Shown here piece by piece: positions 1 to 9,569 of a stretch of 64,000 nucleotides of DNA (the stretch's first letter is position 1; every line of letters begins with the position of its first letter). Source of the DNA: Polytrichum commune (taxonomy: Eukaryota > Streptophyta > Polytrichopsida > Polytrichales > Polytrichaceae); contig OX485804.1 of NCBI GenBank assembly GCA_950295325.1, positions 11,718,001 through 11,782,000 of the forward strand. The letters run 5' to 3'. The position numbers were made by a program, and so were the translations under genes. The notes beneath the pieces are model-generated. The model searched no databases and was not told the DNA's origin. It saw nothing but the letters and a program-made list of their open reading frames with translations.

Positions 1-558
1 GAAGATGGAGTGGTTGGTTGTTATGATTAGACATCATACAAGGAAGTTATGATGGTCTGAAGCTGCTGGGGGGGGTTCTAGGCCCAACAGCTAAAGGAAA
101 ATGTCCACTTGGCCCCAACTCTTGGTAGGGAGACAAGAGGTTAGTTGACGGTGGGGTAGGGGCCCCGCGTAGAGTCCTAGAGGCTTATATGGGTGAGGTG
201 GTGTGGCCTCACCCACCCGAGGCCGAACGGCACGGCCTCCTTCCATGGGCATTGGCCCAATGTGAGGCCATAGTTGCCTAGTATGGTTCGGGTTGTTGTA
301 GTGTTGCTCCGGCAACGCGATGATCAACATGGGATTGGACTTCCATGGATGGAAGTCCACATCTAGGAATGGGTTACAGATTAAGGGGTGAGTCCCGAAA
401 GCAAAGTAGGAGGGTTGGTTCCCTCCTATGAACTATAAGGTCCGGGGTAGGAGGAGCTAACCATTGGCATGGCGGAATGCGAATGGTTAGCGTTCGTAAC
501 CTTTTGCTAGAATTGAAAATTGGCAAGATTTTTAAGGCGAGTAGCAAGGGTTGCGACA
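1..558 (+). repeat. GY1 5' LTR, 3' part (cut by window edge)
   Basis: It matches the last ~560 bases of the 972-992 bp gypsy LTRs elsewhere in the window and ends in GGGTTGCGACA directly before the primer site. The full LTR begins TGTCGCGCACC, so the first ~420 bases are outside the window. It contains the LTR hairpin with arms GGACTTCCA and TGGAAGTCC near 334-355. Confidence 0.93.
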
Positions 559-560
559 CT

Positions 561-578
561 TTGTATCAGAGCAGGGTT
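561..578 (+). other. GY1 primer binding site (initiator tRNA-Met)
   Basis: The sequence reads TTGTATCAGAGCAGGG, three bases after the LTR end. Other copies read TGGTATCAGAGCAGGG, the usual match to the 3' end of plant initiator tRNA-Met. GY1 carries a G-to-T change at the third base of this site. Confidence 0.85.
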
Positions 579-598
579 CCAATATTTGAGCTAGCACT

Positions 599-1265
599 TT
601 GAGGGAGACACGGCGATCAATCGTGAGGGTTGTTATGGTGAACCCGGTGTTCCCAAAAGGTTGTGAGGCTCAAATTGGAACAAAGATAATGTGTACATGG
701 AATTTGACCATACCATTGGTTCTAATGACAATGGTGGACATGATGATTGATTCGGTGAGGAAAATGGTGGAGCCCTTTGAAAGGGCTTCCGCACACCTCA
801 AAAAGCATTTGGGGCCTAGAATACTGAATGCACCTAAAACTTTGGAGGGCATTAATGTTGGATTGAAATTCCAATTCGAAATGCTTGGAAGGTATTGATA
901 TTAGAATGAATTTTGTGGAAATGAGGCGTCCAGGCCCCTTAAGGCATATATGCACGAAGTTTACACCCAATTTAATTGTATATCTTAGATGAACGAGTTT
1001 TTTAAGAAATACATCGTTTTAGGTGGGGTTTCAAAAGCGGGTGGTGAATACCAAGTTCAAATTTCCAAAAGTTTATTGAGGTTGTGGCGGGGATCATCAA
1101 AATTGCCACGAGCATTAAAGCCGATGACCCCAATAAGAAATTTGGTGGTGCCTTACAACAATGGACGTTGAGGGGAGATAGGTACCACGCCAAATAATAC
1201 TTGTGCCGCGGACCGAATGTAAGACGATGGCATTGTGGCCAAGGCTAGTAGCCTTAAGCCGAGGC
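599..1265 (+). pseudogene. GY1 gag-like leader remnant
   Basis: This degenerate region is shared by all six gypsy copies between the primer site and the protease remnant. No frame stays open and I recognise no Gag fold, so the gag assignment is by position only. The ~50-bp tandem repeat that follows this region in the other copies (units containing GTGCCGCGGACGGAATGT) is reduced here to about one unit near 1200-1260. The region is interrupted at 1270 by a solo LTR. Confidence 0.6.
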
Positions 1266-1270
1266 CAAGT

Positions 1271-3044
1271 TGTAGTAGGTTTTTGCTATGACTTTAAAAC
1301 AACAAAACCCAGGGAACAAAGTCTCCAGGAAGACTGAGATAGTGTCTATAAGAGTTAATGTCACATTAGATTAAGGATTTTAATAACATATTAGGGTCTT
1401 TCTTCCTTCATTACTTCTTAATTCCATTTATTTCCCCACTCTTATGGTTCTTTTGTGCTTCCTCAGTAGTGAGTGACTCTGTCCTATCAAAAGGTAATTT
1501 TCTATCATTCTATGGTTTCGACCTATGTCGGTCGTGAAGCTCAACAGCTTGGCAAGTAGTCATTGGCAATTTGTCAGGACCGAAGTCCGGGGTAATGTCT
1601 TTTAGTAACCGCATCGTCTTAGAGCAACATAATTCACAATTGCGGTAATTCAATCATTTTTAATTCCTTTTTAATTCAACTTACAACCATCATGCATGTC
1701 TTCACATAACTCAAGTCACCACCTTCATCTTCGATCATCTGGTGACTCATCTCAGGCAATCATCCACTTGTTAATATGAAATTCAATACATCAACAGCTA
1801 GGCTATATTCTTTCCTTAAGGCTTTAGTCTGTTTGAAACTAATAATGTCATGTGGTTGGTAAAGTCTTACTCCAATACGGTAATATCTCCTTCTCGGGAA
1901 GGTTATGTCTTGACAGCCTATGGCTTGCCTCTAGTCCTTCCATGTCCACCGTTGGCTACTAGTCCAACTCTCTCTCTCTCTCTGAATCTCTCTCGGCTAA
2001 TGGCCAGTAAAGTAACAGCACGTGCCTAGGCGATAGCCCCTCTCTTTGCTCTCTGTCTGCCTCTCTGTAACGGTTATTGCCTTCTCGGTTGGCTACTCAG
2101 CTCACTGAGAGTTCTCTCAACTCTTTCCCGAGACTATGGCTCTCGTCCTTATTGGCTAATTGCCAGCATTCGCTGCTCTCGGCTAATTGCCCAAGACTAA
2201 GCTTCTTGCCCACTCAGCCTCTCCGACTGAGTTCATCAACAGCTTGCCTTCTTTTCGACAGGCTCATTTCTTATGTCAACACCCCTTCAGGGTAAGTTTA
2301 CTTTGCCACATCCTGACTTCCTCTCAAAATATTGCCTCTCTTTGCTCACGCTTCACATACACTCAGACTCTTTCGGCTCTTCCTACGACTAAGCATCCTT
2401 CCGTCAATAGTCCTTCTACTCCTCTCCGCCAACTCGCCCTTAACCAACTTTGACATATACCAGTGCAAACTGCTATCAGCCTATTTGCCTGATCTTGATA
2501 TGACAATACTACGTCAGACTACTTGCCTCACTCAGACAATGCTACTGACAGACTCGCTTCACAATTTCCACATTTCACACGCAGACAAACAATGTCACAT
2601 TTCACTTCTTCTTCCGTAATAATTCAATCAATGTTCTTGAATACTTTCAGTCTTTATTGTTTCCAAGTTCACAGACACTCTAACTTTGAGTGCTCCGACT
2701 CTCTGCCTATGGCCAATCCCTCCGAGCCTCTCGCTCTGGGATATAACTATGACGACACTCAATCACTGAGTGATACGCCTGCTAAGACTATTGCTAACTC
2801 TATGCTAAGCTTGAGACTATGTGTGATTCTGCAAAATGATAATAGCCCGTGGTTGCTGATGGCCGGCTCCTCCTTATCGGCGAAGGAGGTGACGAGTCGG
2901 TTAGCTGTCGTAACCGCTTCTGAACGACAATCGCCCCCTTCATCGACTCCAGATGAAGTTCAACCGTCAATTGCCAAATGAAAGTCGTCAAAACAGGCTA
3001 ATAGCCTTATTCGGACAGGCGATGGTCCAAAAATTGGTTTTACA
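1271..3044. mobile_element. Solo LTR of an unrelated retrotransposon
   Basis: This 1,774-bp insertion has ends TGTAGTAGG and GGTTTTACA (TG...CA, with TGTA/TACA as a short inverted repeat). It is flanked by perfect 5-bp direct repeats CAAGT (1266-1270 and 3045-3049). Removing it restores the GY1 sequence seen in GY3 and GY5 (GGCCAAGT followed by TTGTACCTTGAGG). It is CT-rich, with a short (CT)n run near 1970-1983 and several variants of GGCTAATTGCC. I see no convincing coding region, primer site or internal direct repeat, so a solo LTR is the simplest reading. A small non-autonomous element is the alternative. Confidence 0.82.
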
Positions 3045-3049
3045 CAAGT

Positions 3050-3510
3050 CTTGTGTACCTTGAGGCTCAAATGAATGGGAGAAATGTCTCATGTGTTGAC
3101 AAAGAGGCTACCACTCCTTCTTGAGCCCAAAACTCACAAGGGAGTTGGGGCTTGCCGATTGATAGAGCGGGCAAGCCCACCAAGGTGCGGTTTGGAAAGG
3201 GCGAACCGCATGAGACAAAGGAGGCCGCGATGCATATAACCTTTGAATGTGGGACATTGGATTTTTGTCAAAATTTCACACCATGTGAAATAGATGAAAT
3301 GCATGTCATTGTAAAGGCCGTTTTCTTTGAAACTCACATGATAGATGTGAGGTGCAAGCCGGTGTGCTTGCGGTGCATTATGAATTGAAGTTCAAATTGA
3401 CAAGGACTCCTATGGTAGGAGGACCCAAGTTGAATTTGGTCTTAATGGACCAAATAAAAAATAAAAATGATAATGGTCGTGGTTCAATTGGAGCAACTCC
3501 AAGGAACTTA
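3050..3510 (+). pseudogene. GY1 aspartic protease region remnant
   Basis: A reading frame at 3152-3388 encodes the conserved block FTPCEIDEMHVIVKA...FFETHMIDVRCKPVCL found in every gypsy copy here, followed by a frame ending in VGGPKLNLVLMDQ. Its position between the leader and the RT remnant, and its resemblance to the C-terminal half of gypsy retropepsin-like domains, suggest protease. No DTG/DSG active-site motif is visible, so the N-terminal catalytic half appears lost. Several frameshifts are present. Confidence 0.6.
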
Positions 3511-3519
3511 TGGGGAGGC

Positions 3520-3838
3520 TAGGAAAGATGGGCCTCCCCTAAACCACAGTGGTGAGATGTTGGTGAGATACAATGATGTATTCACCAATGTGTTGCCCAA
3601 AAATTTACCCCCAATGAGTGAGAAACAACTTTGCTCAACGAGAGATTGAGTTCTTGAGGTATGTGGTGACAAAGGAAGTTGGTGGACGAACACGAAAAAT
3701 GCCAAGGCAATCCAAGAGGAGAATTGGCCATTGACTCAAGAAAAGGGCTTAGGTCATTTGTTGGCCTAGCCAACTACTACTACCTCTTCATTCGTGGTTT
3801 TTCTAAGGTTGCTAGGACCTTAGTCAACTTGTTAAAAA
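3520..3838 (+). pseudogene. GY1 reverse transcriptase remnant lacking the catalytic core
   Basis: The start of a gypsy RT (DVFTNVLPKNLPP, 3572-3610) runs within about 40 bases into the far end of the same domain (FAQREIEFLRYVVTKE type sequence), then LRSFVGLANYYYLFIRGFSK (3745-3810). In a complete gypsy RT these parts are separated by the fingers and palm with the YxDD active site. About 170-200 residues are therefore missing. All six copies have the same deletion. Confidence 0.8.
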
Positions 3839-3840
3839 AA

Positions 3841-4706
3841 TGGCTATCCCAAGAGTGGGATGAGCCTTGTCACCAAGCCTTTGGGGAGCTAAAAAACAAG
3901 TGCTCTTCGCCGCCCGTGCTTAAGTTCGCGGACTTTGACAAACCTTTTGAGGTGCATACGGGGGCGAGTGACTTTACCATTGGCGGATGTTGATCCAAGA
4001 TGGATGACCATTGCATATGAAAGCGTTAAGCTCAATGTTGTCAAACCTTGTCTGACTTGTGCAAGAAATGGCTATCCCAAGAGTGGGATGAGCCTTGCCA
4101 CAAATTGCAAGTCTTTGAGGAGGTTAAAAGCAAGTTCTCTTTGCCGCCCGTGCTCAAGTTCGCGGAATTTGACAAACCTTTTGAGGTGCATACGGGGGCG
4201 AGTAACTTTATCATTGGCGGATGTTGATCCAAGATGGATGCCCATTGCATATGGGAGCATTAAGATTAATGGTTGTCCGACCTTGTGCGACTTATGAAAG
4301 AAATGGCTATCCCAAGAGTGGGATGAGCCTTGTCACCAAGTCTTTGGAGGAGCTTAAGAGCAAGTTCCCTTCGCCACCCGTGCTCAAGTTTCCGGACTTT
4401 AACAAACCTTTTGAGGTGCATACGGAGGCGAGTGACTTTACTATTGGCGGATTGTTGATGTAAGATGGATGGCCATTATATATGAGAGCATGAAGTTCGA
4501 TGGTTGTCCGACCTTGTCCGACTTGTGAAAGAAATAGCTATCCCAAGAGTGGGATAATGTTTGTCACCAAGTCTTTAGGGAGCTTAAGACCAAGTTCTCT
4601 TCGCCGCCCGTGCTCAAGTTTGCGGAGCTTGACAAACCTTTTGAGGTGCATACGGGGGTAAGTGACTTTGCCAATGGTGGATTATGTGTAAGATGGATGG
4701 CCATTA
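3841..4706 (+). repeat. GY1: four tandem copies of the RNase H start segment
   Basis: Units begin at 3841, 4069, 4304 and 4545 (spacing 228, 235, 241). Each encodes WLSQEWDEPCHQAFGELK, then LKFAELDKPFEVHTGASDF, then an IGGC or IGG start of RNase H and ends near TGTCCGACTTGTG. A normal element has one. The fourth unit is cut by COP-A at 4706. Units have diverged by substitutions and small indels, so the array is old. Other gypsy copies here have three units. Confidence 0.88.
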
Positions 4707-4898
4707 TATTGAGAAATGAGAGGAGAAAGCAAAGAGATCAACGTAGAAAGGTAGAACACAACACACAAGGATTGCATACAATGGAGAGAGTGATTAGCTC
4801 CTCCCCTTATGCCTTTATTTATATGTATGGGTTAGGACCAGCGTAGACAACCCATATGGGACAATGTCACCGTTGCAACCTAACTCTATCTTCCAATA
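4707..4898 (-). repeat. COP-A 3' LTR (192 bp)
   Basis: On the minus strand it runs TATTGGAAGATAG...CATTTCTCAATA. It shares diagnostic variants with the COP-B 5' LTR (GCAATCCTTGTGTGTTG, CTACCTTTCTACG) rather than with the COP-B 3' LTR, which indicates that the COP-A 3' LTR and COP-B 5' LTR were once the two ends of one insertion. Termini are TATTG/CAATA instead of the usual TGTTG/CAACA. Confidence 0.92.
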
Positions 4899-6813
4899 CT
4901 CCCATTTTGCGAGGTGGCATTGTACTCCAACCCCATTATTTCACTTAACCCCTCATGCCTATCTCTCGCTAAAGCCTTTGTTAGAATGTCCGCTACCATA
5001 TATTGCGTTGGACAATATTCTAACTCTACAATTTTGTTTTCAATTTTTGCTCTAATGAAATGGTGTTGCACATCTATATGCTTCGACCTATCATGGTTGG
5101 TTGGGTTCTTAGCTAATGCCATAGAACCTTGGTTGTCGCACATGATGGTCGTGGCCTCCTCTTGTACACAACCTACATCCTCCATTAATTGCCTTAGCCA
5201 AATGGCCTCCCTCGTGCATCGGTTCATGGCCATGTACTCCGCCTCCATTGTTGATTGTGCCACCGTTTGTTGCCGTTTGCTATTCCACGAAACGGCTCCG
5301 TCTCCAACAAAGAATACGTACCCGGACGTGGACCTACGGTTTTCCACATCGCCGGCCCAATCCGCATCCGAATACCCTTTGACGTTAATATGATTGCCTC
5401 CGATGCGCAACTTCATATTTAAGGTGCCCTTCAAGTAGCGCATGATCCGTTTGACCGCCATCCAATGCATGGGACCCGGTTTCGACATATAGCGGCTTAC
5501 CACGCTTACCGCAAATGCGAGGTCCGGTCTTGTGGCCACCATTGCGTACATCAACGACCCCGCCGCGTCTTGATACGGAATGTCCTTCATTTCGTGTGAA
5601 TGCTCCTCGTATTCCTCCTCCGAAAGATTGGCCAATGAGGTCTTGGTGTCGAGCGGGGTTGAGATGGGCTTGCAATCGCTCATGCCGAATCGCTCCAAAA
5701 TGGTTTCGATGTAGCTTCGTTGATGCATGGTGATGGTGCGCGACCTCCTATCCCTCTCGAAATGAACGCCGAGGAAGAAATGCAACTCGCCGAGGTCGCT
5801 CATCTCGAATTCGCGCTCGAGGCTAGCCTTCAACTCGTTGATCATGTCCACGTCGTCCGACAAAATCACGAGGTCGTCCACATATATGATGACAATCACA
5901 ATGTAGTTGCAAGTTTGCAAAACATACAACGAGTGATCCGCATGGCTCCTCGTAAAGCCTTTGTTCACGAAGAACACGTTAATGCATTCGTACCATGCTC
6001 GTCCGGATTGCTTCAATCCGTAGAGCGTTTTCCTCAACTTGCATACGAGATGCTCTCGGCCTTTTTGCACGAACCCCTCCGGTTGCTCCATGTAGATGAC
6101 CACGTCCAATTCGCCGTTCAAGAATGCGGTCTTGACGTCCATTTGATGTATCTCCAAGCCCATGGCCGCCGCCAATGCGAGTATAACTCGAATGGTGTTG
6201 AATTTGGCCACCGGTGCAAAGGTTTCGCTAAAGTCTACGCCTTCCACTTGCGAGCACCCCTTTGTTACTAACCTTGCTTTGAAACGAACCACCACGCCTC
6301 TCGCATCTTTTTTCGTTTTAAACACCCATTTGCACTTCACGGCCTTGCGGCCCTTCGGCAACGGAGTTAACTCCCACGTGCCATTGGCAATGAGAGATTC
6401 GAACTCCTCTTGCATAGCCAACTCCCACTCGCTCGCATCACTCGATTGAATGGCCTCTCTCACATTTCTAGGTTCCCCGATGGTTGCCATGTTTGCATGC
6501 TCTTTGTCTTGGGGCGGCGGAATGTGGTTCTTCCACCATTCCCCGAGCGGTTTGCGTGCCCTATCCGGATACCTAGAATGGCCCATGGTTTCATTGCTAT
6601 GTTGCGGTGGTGGAGGTGCTTTGGTTGCGGGTTTCTTACCATAGTCAAGTTTCGATGCCTCCGCGCTACGAGTGGATTTCGTGGCCGGAATGTTGGCCTC
6701 CGCATCCTCCTCCTCCTCGATGTCGAGCTCCTCCAAAGGATCGTCGCCGTTGGCCTCCGACTCGTCCACGTCCGATTTGGCGGATATGTCCACCTTGACC
6801 GCCGGTGTTTCGT
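4886..6813 (-). pseudogene. COP-A pol fragment: reverse transcriptase and RNase H
   Basis: Open across its whole length. It starts after the solo LTR with the linker ETPAVKVDISAKSDVDE, then an acidic low-complexity stretch. RT follows, with WVFKTKKDARGVVVRFKARL, QMDVKTAFLNG and the active-site YVDD, then RNase H with YSDADWAGD, STMEAEYMA and CDNQGSMALAKNP. It ends NGSIGR-stop, with the last codons overlapping the LTR start, as is typical for copia. It is separated from integrase by the LTR insertion and lacks Gag and a start codon, so it is not expressed as a normal polyprotein. No internal stops are seen. Confidence 0.93.
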
Positions 6814-7805
6814 TGTCGCAACCCTTGCTAGCCCCCCTTGACAATCTTGCCAATTTTCATTTCTACCAAAGGTTACGAGCGCTAACCATTCGCATTCCGC
6901 CATGCTAATGGATAGCTCCTCTTACCCCGGACCAATAGTTCATAGGAGGGAACCAACCCTCCTACTTTGCTTTCGGGACTCACCCCTTAATCGCTAACCA
7001 ACCCCTTTAATCGGTAACCAATCCTTAGATGTGGGCTTCCATCCATGGAAGTCCAATCTTATGTTGATCATCGCGTTGCCGGAGCAACACTACAACAACC
7101 CGAACCATACTAGGCAACTATGGCCTCACATTAGGCCAATGCCAATGGAGGCCGTGCCGTTCGGCCTCGGGTGGGTGAGGCCACACCACCTCACCCATAT
7201 AAGCCTCTAGGACTTCACGCGGGGCCCCTACCCCACCGTCAACCAACCTCTTGTCTCCCTACCAAGAGTTGGGGCCAAGTGGGCAATTTCCTTTAGCTGC
7301 TGGGCCTAGAACCCCCCAGCAGCTTCAGACCATCATAACTTCCTTGTATGATGTCTGATCATAACAACCAACCGCTCCATCCTCATCTACGCTTCACGTA
7401 GATGCCGATGGACTCCTCACTTGCTCCATTCGAGCAAGTCTTGGGGAAGTTATGCCTGTTTGAATCTTGGCAGTCCCGGGAATCCCTCCCAGGCACTGCT
7501 GTACCAGGGCGCTGTCCCGGGACAGCGCCCCACTCAAATGGCCATAACTCCTAGCTCACACCTCCGATTGAGGTGTTCTTGAGCATTCTAGAATCACCAC
7601 GCCATGAGCTACGCATAGCTCATGGCCTTACCCTTGTGCCTCCTAGTCTTCGTGGGTGGGAGGCGTTCCCAACGCCCGGGGCCCTCACCCACACTAGGAT
7701 CACTTGGGCCCTCTCACCAACGGCGCCACAAGTCCCGGGTGTCACTCCGGGGTCCCCCTTGTGCCCATGGTGTTTCGGGCACTCCTCATGGAGAGGTGCG
7801 CGACA
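6814..7805 (-). repeat. Solo gypsy LTR inside COP-A pol
   Basis: A 992-bp LTR running TGTCGCGCACC...GGTTGCGACA on the minus strand. Flanks on that strand are ACAAA (left) and ACGAA (right), exactly the two flanks of the complete element GY2 in COP-B, so both derive from one insertion event. At the three sites where the two GY2 LTRs differ, this LTR carries the 3'-LTR state at the first two (GAGGGATT, AAGATTC) and the 5'-LTR state at the last (TAGGGAGAC). Confidence 0.92.
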
Positions 7806-8300
7806 TTTGTCAACGCTCCCACTTGGACAATCCTCCAAATGCGTTTTGTCCTCGAAAAACACCACGTCCGGACTCTTGATGATTTTCTTAGTCTCCAAGC
7901 AAATGAGCCGGTACGCCTTCGTGCCTTCGCAATATCCGAGGAACAAACACTTGACGCCCTTGGCGTCCAACTTCGTTCGCCTTTGATCCGGCACCTTCGC
8001 ATAAGCCACGCAACCGAACACGCGCATGTGGGACACGTGCGGCATCTTCCCGCTCCACGCTTCCTCGGGCGTCTTACCTTCCACGGCCTTCGTGGGACAC
8101 CGGTTGCGCACGTACACCGCATTGCACACCGCCTCCGCCCAAAATTCGTGGCCGAGGCGTTGGGCATGAATCATGGACCGCGCCATCTCCACGATGGTGC
8201 GATTGGCCCGTTCGGCCACCCCGTTTTGTTGCGGCGTGTAAGGTGAAGAATTTTGGCGTGCGATGCCATGTTTGCTTAAAAAATCGTCGAATGCCTTAGA
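7806..8300 (-). pseudogene. COP-A integrase fragment
   Basis: It encodes the end of the copia integrase core and its C-terminal region: ARQNSSPYTPQQNG, VAERANRTIVEMARSMIH (with the catalytic Glu), then HMRVFGCVAYAKVP, KLDAKGVKCLFLGY and ETKKIIKSPDVVFFEDK, ending just before the LTR insertion. The upstream catalytic Asp residues are lost because the element breaks at 8300. It joins in frame with the RT fragment when the LTR and one target copy are removed. Confidence 0.9.
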
Positions 8301-8512
8301 TCATCGCGTTGCTGGAGCAACACTACAACAACCCAAACCATACTAGGCAACCATGGCCTCACAATGGGCCAAAGCCCATGGAGGCCGTGCCGTTTGGCCT
8401 CGGGTGGGTGAGGCCACACCACCTCACCCATATAAGCCTCTAGGACTTCACGCGGGGCCCCTACCCCACCGTCAACCAACCTCTTGTCTCTCTACCAGGA
8501 GTTGGGGCCAAG
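8301..8512 (-). repeat. Displaced internal piece of a gypsy LTR, probably from GY6
   Basis: About 212 bp corresponding to the middle of the gypsy LTR. It carries the variants GAGGCCAAACGG and CCATGGGCTTTGGCCCATTG, which match the GY6 3' LTR (61017-61060) and differ from GY1 and GY2. The GY6 5' LTR is cut off at 27681 by COP-B, so this looks like the missing left part of that LTR, moved here by inversion. The right junction (8509-8512) shares CTTG (minus strand) between the two partners. Confidence 0.75.
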
Positions 8513-8700
8513 CCAAAGAACAAGTACATGTTGTGAGGTAATTAGCCTAGAAGCTAAGTGTGCTACTAGCGTCTCTCCCCCACTACAGGAGATTGATGTC
8601 CTCATCAATGCCTACGCTTCATTTTATTGGAATGTCTAGCCTTAGTTTCTTCAAAGTGCTTAACCAATTCCTTGGCGTTCATCATGTCTCTTGTCGCTAC
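8513..8700 (-). pseudogene. GY1 chromodomain end and start of 3' UTR
   Basis: On the minus strand this holds the end of the chromodomain reading frame and the conserved 3' segment found in all copies (CACTTTGAAGAAACTAAGG, TGATGAGGACATCAATCTCC, GGGGGAGAGACGCTAGTAG). The DNA transposon insertion at 8701 splits the chromodomain region. The joined sequence reads across the insertion once one GTCGCTAC copy is removed. Confidence 0.75.
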
Positions 8701-9000
8701 CTCGGGGGGGCCACTCCCTTGTATATTTTGCATACACCTGCGATAATGACCTATTAAAATGGGGGCTATTTACCTATGAGAAAGGATTATAAGGGATGCT
8801 GATTTTTGAAATAATGGTAAATTGTTGTGATTATTTGCACCCTATTGGTAATTATAAATTCTTGGATGGTTGATTTTATGGTACCCTATATTACTTATAT
8901 GTAAATATTTTCCCCTGATTGCCCCCATTCCTTAAAGTGTATGATATAGTAGAATTCTCGTTAGAAGCATGTGTACAGAGTAAGAGAAACAAACATTTAC

Positions 9001-9020
9001 TAGGGTTTAGGGTTCAGGGT
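9001..9020 (+). repeat. Short plant-telomere-like motif
   Basis: The sequence TAGGGTTTAGGGTTCAGGGT resembles about two and a half units of the plant telomere repeat TTTAGGG, one of them imperfect. It lies in the non-coding left arm of the DNA transposon. It is too short to be a telomere remnant and may be chance. Confidence 0.35.
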
Positions 9021-9434
9021 CACACTGAAGTTCGGGCAAAGCAAAACACTAAACAATAACAACAAAAAGATTGCAATTACATGTCATTAAGCAACACGAG
9101 CCAACGAATAAAAGTTGTGTTGGATAACACAGTTAGAAACCTTGAGGTGTTAGGGAACATGCCAGCCACATGTGTCTCAAAGTCACATTTACAAGGTTTG
9201 CAGAAGCCCTACAATTGATGCCTTGATCTTCCAATCCTACACATTGGAGGAAAATCCCACGCCATGCAAACAAAATCCACCTAAACCAACTAGGCTACCA
9301 TTTACACATGTGGGAGATATGAGGGTACTCGAACTGAAATGACTACTACAGATTTCAAGGTATACTAATGATCATTCAATCTTTTTTCCAAATTATATCT
9401 CCACATGTGTGAGATAGTACAAATTTAGCAGGTT

Positions 9435-9560
9435 TTATTCTTTATTTGAAATGAACTCACTCAATGAGTTTGCATCTACCTCATCTAAAGTGTAGATTTT
9501 GCTAGTTGATTCATACACTAGAGACACAGTTGATATAATAGCATCCACATCAACCCACAC
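9435..9560 (-). pseudogene. Transposase remnant, last exon-like piece
   Basis: On the minus strand it reads VWVDVDAIISTVSLVYES and continues to a stop at 9435-9437. It aligns with QWIDIDSVISTVSMSFNM at the end of the transposase cut at 61358. It directly continues the peptide KYKYVESDC, whose codons lie at 11880-11910, once the insertion 9570-11879 and one copy of its 9-bp flank are removed. It therefore gives the natural C-terminus of this transposase family. Confidence 0.75.
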
Positions 9561-9569
9561 ACAGTCACT

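Larger units (their letters stand above)
1..4706 (+). mobile_element. Chromovirus copy GY1, left portion
   Basis: Left part of a non-autonomous Ty3/gypsy chromovirus. In order it holds the end of the 5' LTR, a primer site, a gag-like leader, a protease remnant, an RT remnant and four tandem RNase H start segments. It stops at CATTA (4702-4706), where copia copy COP-A begins. The missing right part lies inverted at 8513-15021, which starts (read on the minus strand) with the other CATTA copy. An unrelated solo LTR occupies 1271-3044. The element is riddled with stops and frameshifts and makes no full protein. Confidence 0.9.
4707..8300 (-). mobile_element. Copia copy COP-A, 3' half with nested solo gypsy LTR
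   Basis: A Ty1/copia element in minus orientation that retains the end of integrase, RT, RNase H and the 3' LTR. It is flanked at 4702-4706 by CATTA. At 8300 it stops inside integrase and is joined to a gypsy LTR piece with about 2 bp of shared sequence (GA). The 5' LTR, leader, Gag, protease and first half of integrase are missing. Its protein is almost identical to COP-B over the shared part (one residue difference noticed: R in COP-A, P in COP-B in the VYV(R/P)NRCPT stretch). Confidence 0.92.

Noticed and set aside
2077..2981. Coding genes within the solo LTR (frames of 72-152 aa)
   Set aside because: They are Ser/Leu-rich frames caused by CT-rich sequence, overlap in different frames and have no domain features.
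5720..6271. Long open frames antisense to copia pol (183 aa here, 159 aa at 4914-5393, and mirror copies at 26116-26667 and 26994-27473)
   Set aside because: They lie opposite conserved, functional-looking RT and RNase H codons in the codon-biased copia ORF and match no domain. They are shadows of the pol frame.
9001..9020. Interstitial telomere
   Set aside because: Only two to three imperfect TTTAGGG-like units are present within a transposon arm; chance is adequate.
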